A stretch of DNA of 64,000 nt, taken from the NCBI RefSeq assembly GCF_001949145.1, contig NW_019091446.1:245346-309345 (forward strand), written 5' to 3'. Below the pieces are notes generated by a model, which saw only the letters and a program-made list of their open reading frames with translations, was not told the DNA's origin and did not search any database. Both the position numbers and the translations under genes were made by a program. Positions 1 through 11,800 of the stretch are shown here, one piece after another; the stretch's first letter is position 1, and every line of letters starts with the position of its first letter. This stretch comes from Acanthaster planci. Its lineage: Eukaryota > Echinodermata > Asteroidea > Valvatida > Acanthasteridae.

Positions 1-92
1 GCATGTTTTATTCTTCCATGGTCTTCCAATGTTGTATCGCGAATGTGCTCGAACTTTGGCCCTTACAAGAACTGTACGCAGAATCAATTTAC

Positions 93-180
93 CAACTGGT
101 TTGTGACCCCTCATGGCATGGAACAGGTTGACTTCCATCTCCACACTCCATGACACAGACAGCTCTTCATCCACCGCCAT
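93..180 (-). CDS. MRGBP: MRGBP (MRG/MORF4L-binding protein, EAF7) first coding exon, partial gene
   Basis: The minus strand from an ATG in good context (gccATGg, position 180) encodes 29 residues plus one base, then a GT donor (gtaaat) just left of position 93. The translation contains WSVEMEVNLFHAMRGHKPV, which closely matches the start of the EAF7/MRGBP domain (human [20 protein letters not shown]). The exon ends at the same Gly codon, in phase 1, where I recall the vertebrate exon ending. In that family MRGBP is a small nuclear subunit of the NuA4/TIP60 histone acetyltransferase that binds MRG15/MRGX. All later exons lie left of the window, so only the N terminus is visible. The gene is on the same strand as harmonin, whose 3' end lies about 2.7 kb upstream of this start. 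The identity is a recognition from a short but distinctive stretch. Confidence 0.85.
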
Positions 181-690
181 GGCGTTCAATGCGACGAGAC
201 TCCGTTGTACTTGTACAGTCTGTGTAGGGCTATGGCCGGCTATAACACGAGAGCTAATGGGAAATGTACAAAGCCGCTAGCTAACGGCATCCGTAGGCAC
301 ATGTGCTATTTCGATCCGTAGCCAAGTAATTTGGACACGGCATGTCTAGCGACAAGCGTGCACGTGTAATATGACACTAATAGACTAGTTCCAAGTCCTT
401 CAATTACACATCTTGCCAAAATCCCAACTCTGATTTTGTGTGTATTTGACATGTATTTGGAATTTATCAACTCAGTAACATAAGTGTGAATAAAAAAATC
501 CTTTCTCAATGAGCCAACTTCATACCAATATTCTACATGCACTAAACAAAACTGCTCTGGCAGATAACAATTGTAGCTACTTAACCGCTTGACGCCGGAT
601 GATGTCATGGTGTAAACACCTATTTTTTCTTGTTTGTTCCACGGGAGGACACGTACACTTGTTGAAGACTTCTTTTTTCATTTCCGCGTT
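181..690. other. Region upstream of MRGBP, no gene recognised
   Basis: This 510-bp stretch must hold the MRGBP promoter and 5' UTR, because the start codon is at 180 on the minus strand. A 100-codon minus-strand reading frame (306-608) matches no family I recognise and has no clear splice sites; I treat it as chance. No TATA box or other core element could be placed with confidence. Confidence 0.4.
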
Positions 691-693
691 TGA

Positions 694-930
694 CGTAATC
701 TCTTCGGTAACCTAGCACGCACTGTCTACCGCAAGTCCACCCACACGGACAGGTATCTCCACAATACTTCCTTCCACCACCCCAAGATTAAGTCATCCGT
801 CAACCGGGCCCTGGTCCGCAGGGCATACAACATCTGCCCTTCTTCGCCACCGCATCAGTACCACTAGGTCCACCCTTGCCTCACTGGACAAGCAGATATC
901 CGCCACCCACGACCAGCTCCAATCCAGCAT
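694..930 (+). mobile_element. Penelope-like reverse transcriptase fragment, degraded
   Basis: The plus strand at 694-867 encodes [16 protein letters not shown], followed by [21 protein letters not shown]. This is the YRKPTHTDRYL...HHP...K.SV...L..RA block found C-terminal to the catalytic motif of Penelope-like (PLE) reverse transcriptases. The frame ends at a TAG at 865-867 and appears to continue in another frame to about 930, just before a single N at 933. The catalytic YxDD region is missing, so this is a truncated dead copy. It lies between MRGBP and harmonin. Assignment to PLE rather than another RT group is from motif memory. Confidence 0.65.
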
Positions 931-2100
931 CTNAAGCAAAAGTCTGTAGAGTGTAGTAAGCATATCTGCTCACATCAAAGTATGGGAAAGAATTCTGTGG
1001 GATCCAGTTGACAACAATACCAGTACCGGTATCAAACAAAATGGAGGACTTTAAACTTCAAGTTGTCTTGTTAGGCTATTCACACTCACCATAAATGTGA
1101 ATGCAAACATGACTTTTAATTGTCACTAAACATTTTCCAACATTTTCCAAATCCTTTTGCAAATGTTGTAACCACATCGTAAACTCACATTCACTCTCAC
1201 AAGTTTACTTTGAGGCAATCATTTTTGCCACAAATTCACAACATAGCTCTGGAGGCATTCAACTCAGGCTTCAATGTTGGTCATCATCGCTGCATTCACA
1301 ATAGAAATGAGTTCCATCAACTGCACTGCCAATATCCCCACATTTGGAACTATTAATGCTCGGTTTTAATCAAAAAATGGTCCGACATTTGAAACTCTAT
1401 AACAGTATAACTGCAGCTACTGTATAAAAGATTACATAACTATGATTAAAACTGTTGTATAAATTCATTTTTTCTATGATGGGAATAGTGTCTCACTGCA
1501 GAACATAATGCAGAGTTCTTCCTATAGCAGTTACATGGATACTACACTTGCCACAAAAACATCTCAAGAATTGCAGCCTGAACTATTAGCTGATAATTTC
1601 TGTAAAACTGTGTCAATTATAACCTGCTAAACAAACTTTACAAGTACTTTGTCAGCTATTATTGACCACAAATCCTCACAACTATGACCAGATCTCACAA
1701 AGAGAGACTTAGGCCATGTTGCAGTAATTTTGTTATAGTTCTGCACTAAGGAAAGCAAGCCAAGCTCTCTGTTTTGGTGAATCACTCATTTTTGCATCTT
1801 AATTAAAATGGGCATGATGTGGGAAAAAATGTTGAAGATTTAACCAATTTTCATTTTGCAAGATATTTAGCTCATAAATGGCTCTGGTGACTTCTGGCTC
1901 ATTCTTAAGGTCAGGCCATAATTTTATTCAACTTGTCAATTTTTATGAGTAGGGAAAAAAACAATGTCCGCCACAAAATGGAAGTAAACAGAACAACTTT
2001 ATGTATTAAAAGAAAAGAGTTCAACATCCTCGAAATGAAATCTACTGTTGTTGTACGTAAGCCAGTTAAAATGTATGAAATATAACAATTCAAATAACTG
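931..2100. other. Intergenic DNA between PLE fragment and harmonin 3' region
   Basis: AT-rich sequence with no recognisable exon. It contains a single undetermined base at 933, probably a contig join, and a direct duplication of acattttccaa near 1130-1150. A minus-strand AATAAA (plus TTTATT, 1923-1928) could be a distal poly(A) signal for harmonin. Confidence 0.35.
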
Positions 2101-2590
2101 CTATCTGATCAAAAGTAAAACTGAAAATTTACTAAAAATGCATCTGCTACTAATTAAGGAATAAATGTGTGCTTGCATGGCTGGTCTGAAACGTGCATCT
2201 ATGACCAGCTCAGGAGAATGTATGCGACTAATGTCAGAGCCGCAGACAAGGGCATGATCAGCATTCATTCTAATAAGCATTCTTTCTCCTGAGCAAGGTT
2301 TTAAATGTTTAAGACCAAGCACGTATTTATTCCCATTTAGAAATACCTTTTTATTCAGAGAGTCCAAAGAAGTCAACATGTGATAGATTTCCAACGATTT
2401 TGTTCAAAAATTTTACTTGCATTTTCCTGAACACCCCCATCCATTTCATGGTATATTCCTTTTGAAAGTTGTCCAACAGAATCCCCTTCAATGAACTTGG
2501 CGTGCGCATGGCGCATTGCATGCACACAGGCTTCTGACCAATCAGACCCAATTAAACTGTATCGTATCCAAGTGCCAGCAAGTGATTGAA
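2101..2590 (-). pseudogene. Unrecognised coding remnant broken by one frameshift
   Basis: Two minus-strand frames join end to end. Frame A (about 2590 to a TGA at 2373-2375) reads a protein-like stretch with SDWSEACVHAMRHAHAKF and GGVQENASKIFEQNRW. Frame B (2394 to 2101, open from a stop near 2408) continues with NKKVFLNGNKYVLGLKHLKP, then NADHALVCGSDISR and SPELVIDARFRPAMQAHIY. The frames overlap by about 30 bases, which fits a single indel in an older ORF. The composition looks like real protein, but I do not recognise the family. The remnant sits downstream of the harmonin stop codon on the same strand, so it could lie within the harmonin 3' UTR or be a separate retrocopy or transposon ORF. 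Chance ORFs remain possible. Confidence 0.35.
2326..2331 (-). promoter_or_regulatory. Candidate poly(A) signal of harmonin
   Basis: AATAAA on the minus strand, about 530 bases beyond the harmonin stop codon. It is the first canonical hexamer noted downstream. It lies inside the unrecognised coding remnant, so its use is uncertain. Confidence 0.25.
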
Positions 2591-2857
2591 GCAGCAGGCA
2601 TTATCGCTTCTCAGCAGGCATTATCAAATGTTAATACACGGTCACATGTCACAATTTGACCAATAGGAATAGAAACACTGTCCCAGGTAGTTATGAATAT
2701 CAGATAATGCTACCTTGCCAAGTCATCTCAATATTGACTTACAATACATGTACAAAACAAATCGTTCAAATGAAAGGGAATCAAGTGCATTTTATAAAGC
2801 TACACAAAACAAGTAGAATCATCCCAGTTGACATCTAACAGAAACAAACAATTGCAC

Positions 2858-2870
2858 CTAGAAGAAGGTC
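2858..2870 (-). CDS. USH1C: Terminal 13-nt coding segment of harmonin (TFF stop)
   Basis: The 4010-4071 exon ends in an incomplete codon CT before gtaagta. The sequence from 2870 downward on the minus strand reads G ACC TTC TTC TAG. It is preceded by a long pyrimidine tract and tgcag, one of the best acceptors in the gene. Joining gives L-T-F-F-stop, so the protein ends in DELTFF, a C-terminal PDZ ligand known in vertebrate harmonin. The intron is 1,139 bp and carries the 82-bp minisatellite. If that intron is retained, the donor itself makes an in-frame stop (CTG TAA), giving a protein ending YEDEL without the ligand. Confidence 0.85.
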
Positions 2871-5800
2871 CTGCACAGAAGACAAAGAAAGAAACAAATC
2901 TACAAGTGAAATTTAGAAATCCATAAGGCCACTTTGAACAGAAAAATAAATGGCAAAGAGAGACCACTCACTACGACTGCATGGTGAACATTTGGTTTGC
3001 ATGCACTGTACTGGGTAGCACCAATAACGTATGAAAGAACATGCAAGTTTTCTTATTTCAATGTGCACACATATATACCCAAAGCATGTTTATGTAAGCG
3101 CTGGGTACAGCAGTCACAGCTGGGGTTAATGTCTCAGCACAAGACCTGAAGGTCTCAGGCAAGACTCTGAGGTCTAAAACTCAAACCTGAAGGACTTTGA
3201 CAGAACACATGGTGGAGAACCAGGACCTGAAGGTCTGAGAACAAGACTGTGAGGTCCAAAACCCAAACCTGAAGGACTTTGACAGACCACATAGTGGAGA
3301 ACCAGGACCTGAAGGTCTGAGAACAAGACTCTGAGGTCTAAAACCCAAACCTGAAGGACTTTGACAGACCACATGGTGGAGAACCAGGACCTGAAGGTCT
3401 GAGAACAAGACTCTTGAGGTCTAAAACCCAAACCTGAAGGACTTTGACAGACCACATGGTGGAGAACCAGGACCTGAAGGTCTGAGAACAAGACTCTGAG
3501 GTCCAAACCCAATCCTCGAAGACTGAGACAGACCAAATGGTGGAGAACCAAAACCTGACTCTCTGAGACCGACACTTGGAGATCCAAATCTGAACCTGGA
3601 GGACTTAGATCAAATCATGGAGAACCAAAACCTGAAGGTGCAAGACAGAGATTCTGAGGTCCAAAAGCCAAACCTGGAAGACTTAGACCAAATGGTGGAG
3701 AACCAAGACAAAGACTGAGCCCAGCAGGTCTTATAAGTGTACATGTTGTTCCAGTTCTGTCTAAACATACAGCATACATGTACATGTAAAGGAGTTCCTG
3801 GAAAAACTTGACGAAGCGTTAATGACTGCAAGAAATTGTCTTAAACCTCATGAAATAATGCACTGCGCTCATAAACTTGCTCTACCCATAAGCTTTTTTC
3901 ATGTATCAATTTAGACAGCTCTCCACTTTCTGAGTAAAAAGTGATACTTATATTGCTAAGGGGTAACTCTTTGACGAGTGTCAAAGCTTGGGAATCACAA
4001 AATACTTACAGTTCATCTTCATAGTTCTTGACTGGAGACACAGCTGTAATCAATCGCAAAACCTCAGCACCCTACATGCACATAAACACGGATTGACTAG
4101 GTATAAGTCTGCTTTGATGGGCTGCTCACCTTTTTCATCAGTGTTGAGTAAAGTCAATATCTTCTGAGGTTGAGTTCAGTTCGCGACCAGGGCTGGATTG
4201 TAATAACCAGTCCATGGACTTCAGCCAGTCTTAAAGATTTGTTGTTTGTATGCAAATGTCACAGTTGAGTCCAAGTTTCTTTATAATCTCAGTCACATAT
4301 CCTCGTATAAGACCAGTCATGAGCAACAAGGGTAATAGTGACAAGGAAGTGCTTTTGTCACAGAGCATTTGAAATGCATGTGATGTGGCTTAAGTCCGGG
4401 GGACTTAGGATGGGCTTGATGGTACTCAATTATAACGCTAAACAACAAGACAGACTGTTGCAATGATGCAGACCCACATCAACGACATAGTCAGTAATGC
4501 CAGCAATGAAAACATCAAATCATATTTTACACTTGGCCGCTGCCTACTGACCTGAGTTTTTATACATGTTCATCATCCAGTGTACTTGCAAATATCCCAC
4601 ACAATGAAAGCTCAATAAAGGCTTTACGCACAACTTAATGAAATACACAGAATATATACACAAATAAAAATGGAGAAAAGAGGTAAGTTCTGTTGAGCTT
4701 CTTACGTCAGAAGAGACCATAGCCTCCTTCAGTATGTCTTGAGCGGTGGTCAACGGGATATCAATCATACTCTTCCCATCGACCATCATCAGTTGGTCTC
4801 CTTTGAAAAATTGTCCTGAAAGAGATAGGGGTAAAAGGAGAAAACTCCCATTTAGCTCATTTCACTGCCAAGATGGATTGTAATTTATACACTAGATTAG
4901 GGGAGTCATGGTTGGTGCCTTCACCCAAGGGTGGATCTGAGCCAGTTTTTTTAGGTGTGGATCAGGGAGCGGGGCAATGAATTTTAGGGGGCCAAAAAAA
5001 TGAAATTTGTTTTTATATCGTTCATGGTTTTTCTGAGGGGTGTGGGTAAATTTGGGACCTTTTGAAATGGTTTTAGACGATGAAAAGGTCCCATATATAT
5101 TTTTTCAATTACTTTGTCAAACAAAGGTGCTCCTTTTAGGGTAGAAAAGTTTGCTTATCTCCCTCCCTCTCCCCAGATCCACCACTGTCCCTCCCTATCT
5201 TACACATCTGTGACCAAGGTTCAAATCCCACCTTGGTTGGTAACAGAGTTGTTGACTCGAGTCATGTGGCTTGGACTGGAGTCAGACTCAAGTCGCTATT
5301 TTTGTGACTTGTGACTTAACTTGTAAATACCAGCTTTGATTTGAGACTTGACTTGGACTTGCACAAATGACTTGTGACTTGCAAAAAATGACTTGTTACC
5401 AACCCAAGTCAGACGCTACTCGACCAGCCCCATATATTTCTATAATTCGTAACTTGTAACTTTGTAAGTTTTGATGCCTGATTCTTTTTGTGTCTGGTCT
5501 TGTGCCTGGTCTTATGTCTGGTCTTGTGACTCTGGCTACACGGATGTACACGTAATATGTCCGTGCATCTGCTATGCTTACCACTGCGTTCGGCTGACCC
5601 CCCCTCATAGACCTCAGCTATAACCACCCTCCCAGCCAGTGGAGAGTCTATACCCCCTTCAAGCAGCATCTCTAAGGGCATGTCCTTCACAATCTCTATC
5701 TTAGAGAGCTTCCGCCCGTCGATCTGACGGTGAGTGAACTGTTTGATGGTTAGAAATAGATGGGAAAGTGAACATTTACTGAAGGTTGTGTGCTTGAAAC

Positions 5801-8800
5801 ATTCATCTCCAAACACAAAATGTACATACCTATCCTTTTTGTTTTAAGGAAAACAAGTCAGTAAGCTTGCCTATTTGCTGCTGTTGATTAACTCTTATGA
5901 GATAATTAGCAATTAACAATTGGCTGATAATAATTTCCACTAATATTTGTCTTCCCTTTAGTGTGTCTACTTTTCTACCTTCAAGCTGCAAAAATTTCCA
6001 TGTATTTTTCAAGCCTTTGTCAAGTGAAAGACCTCCCCCATGATTGATGACTTTAAGGGAATAACTGAGAGCCATTTTGATAAATCCAAACATAAACATA
6101 AAATGGCGCCTGAAAGGTTTTCCGAAAACATTTGACAATGTACGAGCAGTACAGTGCATGGCACATGTGTACACAGTTAGAAGCTGTGCCAAGTCCTTAC
6201 AGTGCTACACCATATACCCCCACTGTTTAGCAGTATTCACTGCATGTGCACTACTGAAACCTCAACTCGCAAAAGTCCTGCGTTCAATTTTGTGCAAAAT
6301 TTGGAAATATTACTTCTTGTTCTGGCAACACCATGCCCAATAGAAAAATCCATAAATCCTGAATACATTTTTCCCCAAATCAGGAAATTCGGAACAATCT
6401 GGACAAATCTTACCCCCGGTAATTGTGGCAAATCACTTGACCAATTCGTGACCAATAAAAATTCACTGTGTATAACCGAGGTACAAGAAGGAATCATGAT
6501 TCACCCGACTACAAATCTGTGTTCCGGACACATATCCAATAATGACTGCTTACCAGACTGTATGGATTCTTATCCCACCATGCCTCAGGCTGAGTAGAAC
6601 TCGATTCTGTGGGTAACCGTTCAGTCTCTGATGGAAGTTGACTTTCCTCATCAACAGGCACCTCGGACCGACCAACATCAGGGTGTCTCTTTTATGAAAT
6701 TTATGCATTAAGTGTACAATTCCCATTACAGTCTGTGCATATGTGAAAATAAAATGCATATGCTCTACTCACGAGTTGACCATTTTGGATTGTGGCCCTC
6801 AATCCACTGTATTCACTGAACACTGTGGAATTGGAAAGAGCCTGAATATTTTGTTACATTTACAGGTACCGGTACAGGTATAACCTCATTACAAAAAACA
6901 TTTTTCACTTGGACATAGAAGGGTGACATGATTTTTCATCCATACTTTGGAACTTAACTACCAATTAAAACACAATGATTATACTCAATAATTTGCTCCA
7001 ACTGCATCATCTTTTTTCCTAACTTCCCACAGATATCAAATTTTGATTAAAGGTGGCTGTCTGAGGAATGAGACAAAGTGAATCTCTTTTGACCATGGAG
7101 GAAAAAAGGAAGATAAAAAAGGCAGAAAAAGAAAAAACAAAAAGACGACAGGGGATTGATAGCAGCCAGTTTACTTTTCAAAATTATCAGAAACACACAT
7201 GTAAAATAGCCACCGAAGAAATAGAATACACATCAGAAAATGAAATGATATCTAAAATTTGCTTCAAATGTTGTACTAGTACCTGTTTATGAGCACTACA
7301 AGAGAGCAGATGCTGTACAGATTATGTTGGCCGTGAATTCATGCATGGCAGTGACGTCTGATGATACTGCTAAATAATGATAATGAATGCATTGATGGAA
7401 AAGGAACTGTGATATTGATAGAATGATAGATTGCAAATATAGGCTGTCCTAAAAAAACCTCATCATCACGTAACAGATGCCTTCGTATCTGCACTGTTAC
7501 TGCATGACTGTGCTGCGTGGGGCGATTTAAAATACCTTGCCAGAACTACTCCCTTGTATCATATCATAATTTGGGGAGATTCACATGCTGCCCTCAATGA
7601 CGATATTTAGACATATGACGACTTTTGATAATCCAGCCTGGGAAATAAGGTTCTAAAAGTCATTTTTAAAGTTGGTTGGATGGCAAGAATCATGTTTATT
7701 TTGGTTTATTGTGTTTTTATTTACACATATCTAATTTGACACAAACATCCTCCATTGTTGAACAAAATCTTTTCCAAGGAATTCATCCCACATGCTGGTT
7801 TATGGTTTAAGGAAAGCCTGTACATGTACATGCGCATGTATGATGAACATGAAGAGGACTACTAAGTCAGGGTACACAACAATGCCATACCTTCTTAGAT
7901 CGTAGAGTGATAGTCAGCTGGCTGCTTGACTTGAGCTCCATCACAGCTGCATCGTGGGAGATATTCAGGAAGCTAGTGCCATTGACATCAAGAATCTGAT
8001 CTCCAATCTAGCAAATAAATAGACAACAGGGAAAACAATGTATATCAGCTTACTGGCATGGCCTCAACTTTATATTCCTACAGTATGGCACCTTCGGCCT
8101 CAACTCTTTTGGCTTTGATATTGTAACAAAAATTAAGTTGAGTTCTTGTGCTCCATAAATTGTTAAAGGAATGTTGATGTACATGTACAAATTGCACTCC
8201 ATACCATTTGACCCACTTTTTAACTTTGGGCTGTACCATTGCTGCTTCAGTTCCAACTAATGGAACAGTCCAACTGGGCATGGTGGAATAAAGTACCTGT
8301 GCTTGTCTAATATGTTAACTCCACCAATGTTAAAATAATCCTTATTCTCAACAACCCTCTTCAGCCTACTAAGGCTGAAGAAAAAGAGCTGAATAAGCTG
8401 AATGGTCATTTGTTGTTGCATAGATTCTTGAGACTTTACCGTAATGATACCGTACCTGGGAAAAGTTTGTTGTGGAATGGTACCATACACAGCTACTTCG
8501 TGTATTAAAACAGATGGCTTAAATTAACAACCTCAATCTTCCAAAGTACATGTACTTTACCTTGAAATTCAGCGTTTCAGCCATTGAGCCTGGACTTATT
8601 TTAAAAATAAAAATGCCTGGCTCATTTTTCTGTCCAGTGCCAATACCACAGCCCAACTTCTTTCCTGACCGCAGATTGACAAACACCTTGCGATCCATCT
8701 CTTTGTCTTTGTCATTGCCCGCTCCTGCATTAACCTAACCAGAAAAACAGAGAAACAATTGATTTTTGTTACTTCATCCCAAAGTAAACCAGGTTTGTTT

Positions 8801-11800
8801 CTTGTCAGAAATTACAAGTGTTTCAATTAAAGAAATCCAATATGTGCTAAACATGCAATGTACATACAATGTGATCACAGTTTGAATCTGAACATCACAC
8901 GTACAACGACATGCATAAAATGTCAAGTTTTTAGTGTTTTCACCATTATCATACTTGCATTGCAAACAAGATTGCATAGAGCTTACAGTCCCAAATCCTC
9001 TGATTTCAATATGATTTTACTTACATTACCCAAAGGATCAGAGTGAAACAAAGTCTTGCACACAAGGAATTATTACTCATTTGTACTCATTTCAAGAATC
9101 ATATCAGAGCTGCAAAGACAGGCCTTTAGCAATCCACTCCTTCAATCTCTAAAGCTTGACCAATGTCTGAGAATACATACCTCAACACCTACTTGCCTCT
9201 CTATGACTAACTTCCATTTGACTGGATCTGCTTGTTCATTCTTCATTGGAACCATGCCAATACCTGAACACATTCAAAGAAGTTCTGAAACCCTTGAAGT
9301 TAAACACTCCCAATAATACTTGAGTAAATGAACCATGAACAGAAATTTCAATCAATACAAACAAAACTGTAAATTCGTTAAAACATGGTTGTTAGTAAAC
9401 TTTTTATTTGAAGCGTACATGTACATCTTGAAATTGACTAAAAGGTAAAGGCTTTCTCTTCATTTAGGTAGTTAAAAGTGTTTCAAACAGTGTCCTCCAG
9501 CCTTTCCTGTTGCTCTAATTTTACTAACCAGTTCTTATTCTTAGAACCATTGAGCCATTGTAACATATAAATAACACCGTTAACAACCTGGACATGATTT
9601 CTCTATAAATATGGAGAGGCAACTCACTTGGATGTGATTTTGGTAGTGTAGGATCACGTCCATGCCGGAAATGACAACCAGGATTATGCCATTAAAGTCC
9701 CAAATCACATCCTATGTGTATGTTGGCACCTTTCCAATATCACATCCACTGTCTTGCCACTTTACCAAAATCACATCACAATCCTGACTTACACGTAATT
9801 TCAGATGATGCCTGATATCACATTCTATCCCTTAGTTCTATTTTGTAGGGAAATCATATCAAAGCTGTCCACAATGTGATCTGGTTCTCAAAAAATATGG
9901 AATTTGGTCTGTAATTCCTTTAAGGATATTTTAACAGAATACAAAATGGGTGATAGAGGGCGCTGTAACAGGTGGCTGCCTGCTTGCACCGACTGCTGTT
10001 TAAAGCATAGAAAGTTATCAAATCAGTGAAAGACAGCTTTGCTAAATCTTTACAGTGTACACGTAACTTTTTCTCAAACACTGGAATATTAAGGATTATT
10101 TTGAATATGTGAGGTTGATATTTAGGACAACAACTTGCATATGACTGCAAAGAAGCATTTAGAATTGATTCAGTAATTTGTTTTCTTCAAATCTCAATTA
10201 AAGTACCTTATTTGGATCCAGAATTAAAAAGCTTTGTTTGCATTGTGGTAAAAATTAATGAGTTAGTCTAAAAAGAAAAAAACAAGGTGTTATGCGTAGT
10301 TCAATGTTTATAATAATGTATTGTGCTGCAAACAAAGGATGAACTACGGGAGAACTGTGCGACAAATAAAACTTCATTTCAGGGACTTGTTTTTTCTTGG
10401 GGAAAAAAAACTTGATCCTCCACATTAACAAAACAGATACATGTATCTGGTAGCAACAAACTCTGCTGGAAGCACTTCCCATCAAGATATGCAAGAAAAC
10501 ACTAGTATCTGACAGTTTTCTATCTGTTACAGATTCAGAACTTCTAACATCTAGGTTAAGCGTCACTTACTTCTCACTTTCAGTGTGAGTGTTTTGCCCA
10601 CTCCAAGAGTAGATATCACTTCATTGTGTGTGGCCTGACTGATGTTGTATCCATTCAAACGAACAATTTCATCACCAACCTTAAAAAAGGCAACCATACT
10701 CAACTGTAACTCACCTTAGGTACACAGACTTTAAGTAAACAACACTTGTTTTTAATATATGAGTGGGAGGCAAGTTTAAGACGTTACAGAAAACATCAAC
10801 TCTAGGCAACAATCAAATTTAAATCAACATTAAAAAACAAAGCGTTTCTTTCATTTCAATGAATGTACATAATATAGGTTGTTATAATACATGTAGGTGA
10901 GTTCAAAACGCAAAATTTTCAGACGGAATATGAATCAATTGGCCACAGAGCAGAATGTACTTTATAACCTCGGTGTATAACCTTTTTACCAAACACCTAC
11001 TTGACTCAGAATCCTTTGTTCTGTTCCAGATATACTTACATGTACTGTATACACACCACATAAGAAGATGAGATATCACATTGCAAGGGCTGTGCCGAAT
11101 ATCCAAATAACCGAATATTCGATCAATTGTCGAATACTCAAATGTTATTTTTCGAATCTGAATATTTGAATGCAAAATTCATGAAAAGGAAGAATTTTTT
11201 TTTTTTGTAATGAGAAAAATTACATTATGGAAGCTTGTTTCAAGCAGCTTCAGATAAAAAGTGTCAGAAATCTTACAAAAATTAAAAAAGTAAATTATTC
11301 ATTAAACAATTTAAAAGGAATAGAAATTTTCAACAGGGAAAGAAGTCTTGTTTATCTCTTAAATCTTGCAAAATTGTAGCTGGAGATACCCCTAGATGTG
11401 AGCAGCTGTTATACATCTTGAAAAAAAGCTATTATATGTGTTATTGCATACATGGTTTGTTCATCAACAATCTGCCAGTCAGTGTGACCAAATATTCAGA
11501 TATTCAATCAAATTGAAGGTCGAATATTCGTATAGTGAAATATTCAAATTGACTCAGCCCTATGTAAGTGTCAGATATAATACTTTTTGTGGTTGGGAAC
11601 TGCCTAAGTGTGGAAAGACACACTCAATAATAGTGCTTACTAATCACAGCCAATTGACTTCACACGAATGGACATGTACACAAGTGCAGTACAGCCTTCA
11701 CAAAGGGCAAGGGGAACATTGAGTTATCTCTCAAAAGTTGTTGCATGTATTTGGACAGAATCACCAATAGGATTTATAAGCAAAAAAATTTTCACATTTT

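Noticed and set aside
3174-3587. Minus-strand ORFs of up to 137 codons with repeated LVLHHVVCQSPSGLGF
   Set aside because: They are translations of the 82-bp minisatellite in a harmonin intron, with no splice or start context.
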